DNA from: Batillaria attramentaria
Lineage: Eukaryota > Mollusca > Gastropoda > Batillariidae
Direction: 5' to 3'
DNA: 64,000 nt
NCBI GenBank assembly: GCA_018292915.2
Contig: JACVVK020000061.1
Coordinates: 768,501-832,500, forward strand
Shown here: piece by piece, positions 60,701-64,000 of the stretch
Position numbering within the stretch: the first letter of the stretch is position 1
How the letters are laid out: the number at the start of each line of letters is the position of its first letter
Program-made: the position numbers and the translations under genes
The notes under the pieces: model-generated
The model's database searches: none
Told to the model about the DNA's origin: nothing
What the model saw: the letters and a program-made list of their open reading frames with translations, nothing else

Positions 60701-62646
60701 CTGTCTGCTCTTATAGTGCGCATCTATGTATTTGCCCAAAACAAGTGGTCACTCAAAGTAAATCCTGATTCACAGATAAACATCACAGACGTGCTACTCC
60801 TGCAGTGAAAGATGCTGTAAAAAAAATGCAATGAAAAATTTCTCCTTATGCCAGTGGAGTCATCATTCAAAAAGATGCACACACTATATGTATGCATGTG
60901 CAGATGTCATTATTAAAAAAGACATTCAAATTATGTATGCATACATGCACTGATGTTTTTAAAGAAGCTTAATTTCAGCGATTGCTGGCACCACTCATTC
61001 CGGCAAAAGTTTAGAAACAGAAGACGCGGAGAGTAACACAAGTGTAGATCTTCATTTATCTATGTAGACGTGAATGTGGTTAATACAATTGTAATTTCCC
61101 CAGTTTAAGGAAACTGGTAAGGAAAACCACCAAAAATTTTCCAACACTATGATTATGAAGGATCTCCTCAGTCTCCACCTTAGGCTTCACAAGTGCTACA
61201 AGCACAAGCCACACACCTCTTGGTGTACAAGCACCAAGTCCTAAGAGTGCAGAAATGGCGTGACTGCTGCACATTTGGCAGAACACAACCTACAAACTAA
61301 CATCTGATACATGAAAGTGCTCCCATGTGTTATAAAAAATATCTGCTGAACAATCAACACCTTACAAAGTGCACTAGTTTGACCACAGGTGAACTTAGCA
61401 CACAGTAACATAACTGCACACTTGACACATGCAACAAACTAAAAATAGAACTTCAGTAAACATCAGTGTGAGTGCACAAAAAAAAAACCACAGGTGTTGC
61501 CTAGTTCATATCCTGTTTTTGTTCAGTTCTTGGAATGACCTACTTAACCCATGATACTGTTTATCTCACCATGCAAACTGCTGCTCTGCTCGAAGTCAGA
61601 GTTGCGCAACACTGAACTGGGCCTGACACTCTATATTATTTGGTTTAAAGGTTTTTTAAAAAATATTTATAATTATGTCAGTTCACAATGTTTGCCAAAA
61701 CACTTGTCAAAGAAATTTCACTTATGGCATGGCTGTAAAGTTGTGATGTTACACTGCTTCATGAATTAATGACTTTTCATTTCACTTTTAATGATTAGTC
61801 TAGCAACACAAGCAGTAGTCAACGGATACCGACACCAGCCAGAATGTTGCTGATGGTTTGACTGTGTTTGTGTGTGTGTGTGTGTTTTGTTTTCTTCACA
61901 TATTAACAATGAATCAGCCTTCTTCAATAATGGAATCAAGAAATGTGGCGCCCATATCAAATGTGTGAATACCTTGCAGAAACTGAACAAAAAACAACAA
62001 CAAAAATTGTTCATATTGTGGCCATGGTGGCTGATAACAATGTTTTCATTGAGTCACTGTTCAGCAAGTATCATAAGCAAGATACAAATTCACTGTTCAG
62101 CAAGTATCATAAGCAAGATACAAACAAATATTGAATGTTTTCATTGAGTCACTGTTCAGCAAGTATCATAAGCAACATACAAACAAATATTGAAGAAAAT
62201 CTGAATCTCTGAAACCAAAATAATGACTACAGAACCTATTCATCAATTACTGCTGTCACAGCCGTCGCATAGCCTACGGGATGGCGGATGCGTCTAGGTG
62301 TAGACCTGTTTTTATGAGATCTCTTCTCTGCAAGTGTCTGGCAAAACAATCGCACATTATTCACACGTCAATGCAAATGTGGATATGCAGCGATAATTTC
62401 AGGAAAATACGTCTCTGTAAAACATGCCCTTATGCCTGTCCTGACAAAACTAGACATGAAAGACGGGGGCTGTGCGACCATCCTGCTGGGCTGTAAACAA
62501 CATGGCTTCCTCGTCACGGAAAAAACAGCCGAAGCACACTTACCTTGCTGTCTCGCAGCAATGGACTTGGTCTCCGATTTTGGAATTATCGCTGTTTCAC
62601 CGTCTTCGACGACTGTGTCGTCTAGGTCACTTTTGTCCACCCGCAT
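52276..62646 (-). CDS. NFKBIZ-like: NF-kappa-B inhibitor zeta-like nuclear ankyrin protein (11 coding exons, 976 aa)
   Basis: Coding exons in transcript order: 62646-62544, 59650-58866, 57921-57727, 57302-57264, 57187-56465, 55495-55207, 54789-54690, 54285-54171, 53879-53651, 53151-53030, 52506-52276. All introns are GT-AG and in phase; the sum is 2931 nt. Residues 1-735 are low-complexity and Ser/Pro/Gln-rich with acidic patches; residues about 737-960 are ankyrin repeats. No Rel homology domain is present, so it is not NF-kappa-B p100/p105. The ankyrin part matches NFKBIZ best: DGDT-LH, TALHCA, then KSG(K/R)TAL followed by a DG(S/N)T repeat near the C-terminus. Family role: nuclear co-regulator bound to NF-kappa-B dimers at secondary response genes. 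BCL3 or another atypical I-kappa-B is the main alternative. Confidence 0.8.
53213..53256. repeat. (CA)n microsatellite
   Basis: About 20 units in the intron between two ankyrin exons. Confidence 0.95.
54860..55075. repeat. dispersed repeat, related to 58245-58610
   Basis: Shares GGCAAAGCCAC, AGACTAAAATCTGTGC and GCTTCAGAGGA with the copies in intron 2. Confidence 0.55.
55207..55495 (-). CDS. NFKBIZ-like exon 6 (fifth block): Pro/Thr-rich linker
   Basis: 289 nt. It codes ILVVVTKPAPQPEKKKAYV and a Ser/Thr/Pro-rich stretch ending VSPGKNFCPK. The acceptor is a tandem TACAG|CAG (NAGNAG), so one Gln may be optional. It ends in phase 1 at A|GTGAGT. Confidence 0.75.
55621..55977. mobile_element. 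MITE with 6-bp target duplication, copy in NFKBIZ-like intron
   Basis: 357 bp with terminal inverted repeats CAGGCTGGGGAATTG / CAATTCCCCAGCCTG, flanked on both sides by AACTAT. It has no coding capacity. A 6-bp duplication is unusual; I do not assign a superfamily. Confidence 0.8.
56465..57921 (-). CDS. NFKBIZ-like exons 3-5a: polyQ and Ser/Pro-rich transactivation-like region
   Basis: Exon 57921-57727 codes FSMGDVDNILEVLQAQEQ and a Gln-rich run. Exon 57302-57264 is 13 codons (ALPQSTVDYDPGY). Exon 57187-56465 codes GDSGIASPYSEDS, then a predicted helix pair (YINSYFDQHREDLKDALWI, then AKDIEHSEAKKKN), then a Pro-rich region. A 76-nt intron (57263-57188) is needed between the last two to keep the frame. 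The alternative is a one-base insertion near the run CCTAAG within 57188-57263. Confidence 0.7.
58245..58610. repeat. locally triplicated dispersed repeat in NFKBIZ-like intron 2
   Basis: Units sharing TTAGACTA, GGTGCA and TTCAGAGGAGGAAT recur about every 115 bp, separated by long G runs. A related single copy lies at 54860-55075. Confidence 0.6.
58866..59650 (-). CDS. NFKBIZ-like exon 2: acidic and Gln/Tyr-rich N-terminal region
   Basis: 785 nt from TTCCAG|AT to CAG|GTGAGT. It holds a basic patch (KKREP), a long Asp/Glu/Ser stretch, a Gln/Pro/Tyr-rich part (YMPQPQQYQPQQPAQSMY) and a Met/Gly-rich end. This resembles the activation region of I-kappa-B-zeta in composition only. An in-frame ATG at 59663-59661 lies four codons upstream of the acceptor and would start a protein if transcription began inside intron 1. 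Confidence 0.8.
60419..60428. promoter_or_regulatory. ISRE-like element
   Basis: GAAACTGAAA fits the GAAANNGAAA core bound by IRF factors. The reverse-strand GAAACTGAAC follows directly. Confidence 0.45.
60554..60563. promoter_or_regulatory. kappa-B site in intron 1
   Basis: GGGGAATCCC matches GGGRNNYYCC exactly. Confidence 0.5.
62050..62195. repeat. short tandem triplication in NFKBIZ-like intron 1
   Basis: The segment CACTGTTCAGCAAGTATCAT occurs three times with near-identical surroundings. Confidence 0.8.
62544..62646 (-). CDS. NFKBIZ-like exon 1 with start codon
   Basis: ATG at 62646-62644 opens MRVDKSDLDDTVVEDGE and runs 103 nt to the donor G|GTAAGT (phase 1). The peptide is acidic and short. 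It joins to exon 2 at a split Asp codon. The frame continues open past the donor, but the donor is strong and the join is in phase. Confidence 0.75.
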
Positions 62647-62748
62647 CTCAGTACTTCTTCACAATCTCAGAGAATTGGATCTTAGTAAAATGAAGACAGA
62701 CCTTTCTCGATGTCGAAGTTGGAGCAAATGCGACGAAAATAGCCTCTT

Positions 62749-62756
62749 TGACGTCA
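62749..62756. promoter_or_regulatory. CRE palindrome
   Basis: TGACGTCA, the full CREB/ATF site, about 100 bp upstream of the NFKBIZ-like start codon. Confidence 0.5.
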
Positions 62757-62777
62757 ATACGGAAGCGGCACTTTTGA

Positions 62778-62782
62778 CCAAT
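62778..62782. promoter_or_regulatory. CCAAT box
   Basis: GACCAATCGG, a good NF-Y type CCAAT context, 132 bp upstream of the start codon and next to the kappa-B site. Confidence 0.5.
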
Positions 62783-62804
62783 CGGAGTAAGCGCACAGAG
62801 AAAA

Positions 62805-62814
62805 GGGGAACCCC
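62805..62814. promoter_or_regulatory. kappa-B site upstream of NFKBIZ-like exon 1
   Basis: GGGGAACCCC matches GGGRNNYYCC exactly and is palindromic. It lies 159 bp upstream of the start codon, the right place for NF-kappa-B control of an I-kappa-B gene. Function is inferred. Confidence 0.6.
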
Positions 62815-63132
62815 CTTTTTAAAATCTGCACAAACAGCTGACAGGGTTTATTCGTAGACATATATTTTTCTGAGCTTTCTGGTAATTCTTCGCGTCAGAC
62901 CAGTAAACAACATTGTTCATACAAAATTTTTCTTGTGAAAAAAATACAAAGAGATAGAGAAATAACGTCATGGGTCCGCATGTAGAAAAAGACCCCACTG
63001 ACGGATATTGCACATTTATCAATGATTATTTCCCTTGAGTAGGAAATTGTCATAACGTTAGCAGTAAGCTCCCTTCTTCTGCTGCAAGCCGGTATCGTGC
63101 AGTTCATGAGGATTTATACGTGTGTATGAATG

Positions 63133-63187
63133 ATCGCGAAAGCACAGACGTAATGGATTAAATCCATTACGTCTGTGCTTTCGCGAT
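63133..63187. repeat. near-perfect 55-bp palindrome
   Basis: Arms 63133-63159 and 63161-63187 are exact reverse complements (27 bp each) around a single base. It would form a strong cruciform or hairpin. It lies about 500 bp upstream of the NFKBIZ-like start. Confidence 0.9.
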
Positions 63188-63189
63188 AC

Positions 63190-64000
63190 ATTTTACTAAA
63201 ATATATTCGGCTCTAACTTGATGTGAATAAACTGATGAAACGGTGATTCCAACCAGTCAGCAACAAAGTTCGTGCAGAAGCCGGGTAATTTCAAGTATGG
63301 CCCAACTGCCAAGCCGGCCGGGAACCATAGCCGGCTGCCCCTCCCCCCTCCCCCCAAGCCGGGATCTGTAGCCTGGCGGCTTCCCCTCCCCTCCCTCCCC
63401 CCTCCCCTCCGCACACACCCCTCCTCCCTGAACCGCAAAATGTGGAAACTGAGTAGGTGAAATGCAGTCGTACGAAAAAGGCGTAGTACACAAGTACCGC
63501 TAGGCGTGGAACTCTTGTTTCTCAGTTAGTCATTTGTAGTGCCGCTCACTCCCGGACCCTTCGAAACCGCGGCACCGGGTGGAGAGGTAACTCGATTGAC
63601 CCCCTGGGCCCCACCCGCCAAAAAAAAAAAGAAAGAAAGAAAGAAAACAAACGAACACAAGGAAAACAAACAGTATATTATACCGGATGAGCCTCTTAAG
63701 CCGGTTTCACTTAAACTATTCAAGTGTACTCTCTCTCTCTCTCTCTCTCCGACTGCGCTCATACTGACTTGTTGACTGAAATCGTTTACGTATAATACAA
63801 TATATATATTGATCAGTGCGGCCGCTGACGATGCCGCCGCCGGATCACGGCGTGCTGGTATGCTCCTAGACCCGTAGCAACTGTCTGTATTCAGTCTTTT
63901 TTTTTTTCAGTCAGTTTTGTTGTTGTTGTTGTTCATTGCCGGTTTTGGTATGTTAGCTGGTTTTTGTTCGTTTGTTTTATTGTTTGTCAAGTTGTTGTTG
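63190..64000. other. intergenic, no gene recognised
   Basis: C-rich low-complexity sequence (63340-63425), an (AAAG)n run (63616-63645), (CT)n (63730-63750) and (TTG)n at the end. The short open frames are low-complexity artefacts. Confidence 0.5.

Noticed and set aside
52276..62646. NF-kappa-B p105/Relish
   Set aside because: There is no Rel homology domain in any frame; only the ankyrin part and a disordered N-terminus are present.

Overview
The window looks like nuclear DNA of a lophotrochozoan animal, most likely a marine gastropod mollusc. The evidence is: spliced genes with GT-AG introns, very abundant CA/CT/TTG microsatellites, several tRNA-derived SINE families (two with ATT-type or A-rich tails), non-autonomous DNA transposons, LINE 3' ends, and protein families (multi-macrodomain PARP, I-kappa-B-zeta-like) known in molluscs. 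The species assignment is an inference from style and family content, not from a marker gene.

Layout. (1) 1-3659: 5' flank made mostly of SINE and MITE remnants. (2) 3660-41880, plus strand: one large gene that I could rebuild as 28 coding exons, with all GT-AG junctions in phase and a total of 5685 nt (1894 codons plus stop). It encodes a PARP14-like macroPARP: RRM-like N-terminus, proline-rich/acidic linker, second RRM-like region, KH-like region, three macrodomains, KH-like region, WWE and ART catalytic domain. The coding exons are about 15% of the gene; the introns are full of repeats. (3) 41881-47310: its 3' flank, an orphan ORF (43830-44147) and the last two exons of a VWD-domain protein (45489-47239). 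(4) 48661-62646, minus strand: a 976-codon gene with ankyrin repeats at its C-terminus, best matched to NFKBIZ (I-kappa-B-zeta), with a long 3' UTR and two promoter-like regions carrying kappa-B sites. (5) 62650-64000: upstream flank with a near-perfect 55-bp palindrome.

Functionally the two main genes point to innate immunity. PARP14-type enzymes are mono-ADP-ribosyltransferases and ADP-ribose readers of the antiviral response, and I-kappa-B-zeta is a nuclear NF-kappa-B co-regulator. They are convergently arranged, about 10 kb apart coding end to coding end. The macroPARP has a recent tandem duplication of a macrodomain exon cassette, and its catalytic triad reads H-Y-T rather than H-Y-E. 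The introns give a clear record of mobile-element activity: complete target-site duplications, a split SINE, a MITE that amplified with a SINE on board, and insertions of as little as 15 nt of SINE tail. Two splice donors lie in or against SINE copies.

Limits: exon boundaries were placed by eye from reading frame, phase and splice-site consensus. UTR exons, transcription starts and repeat family names cannot be proved from this sequence.
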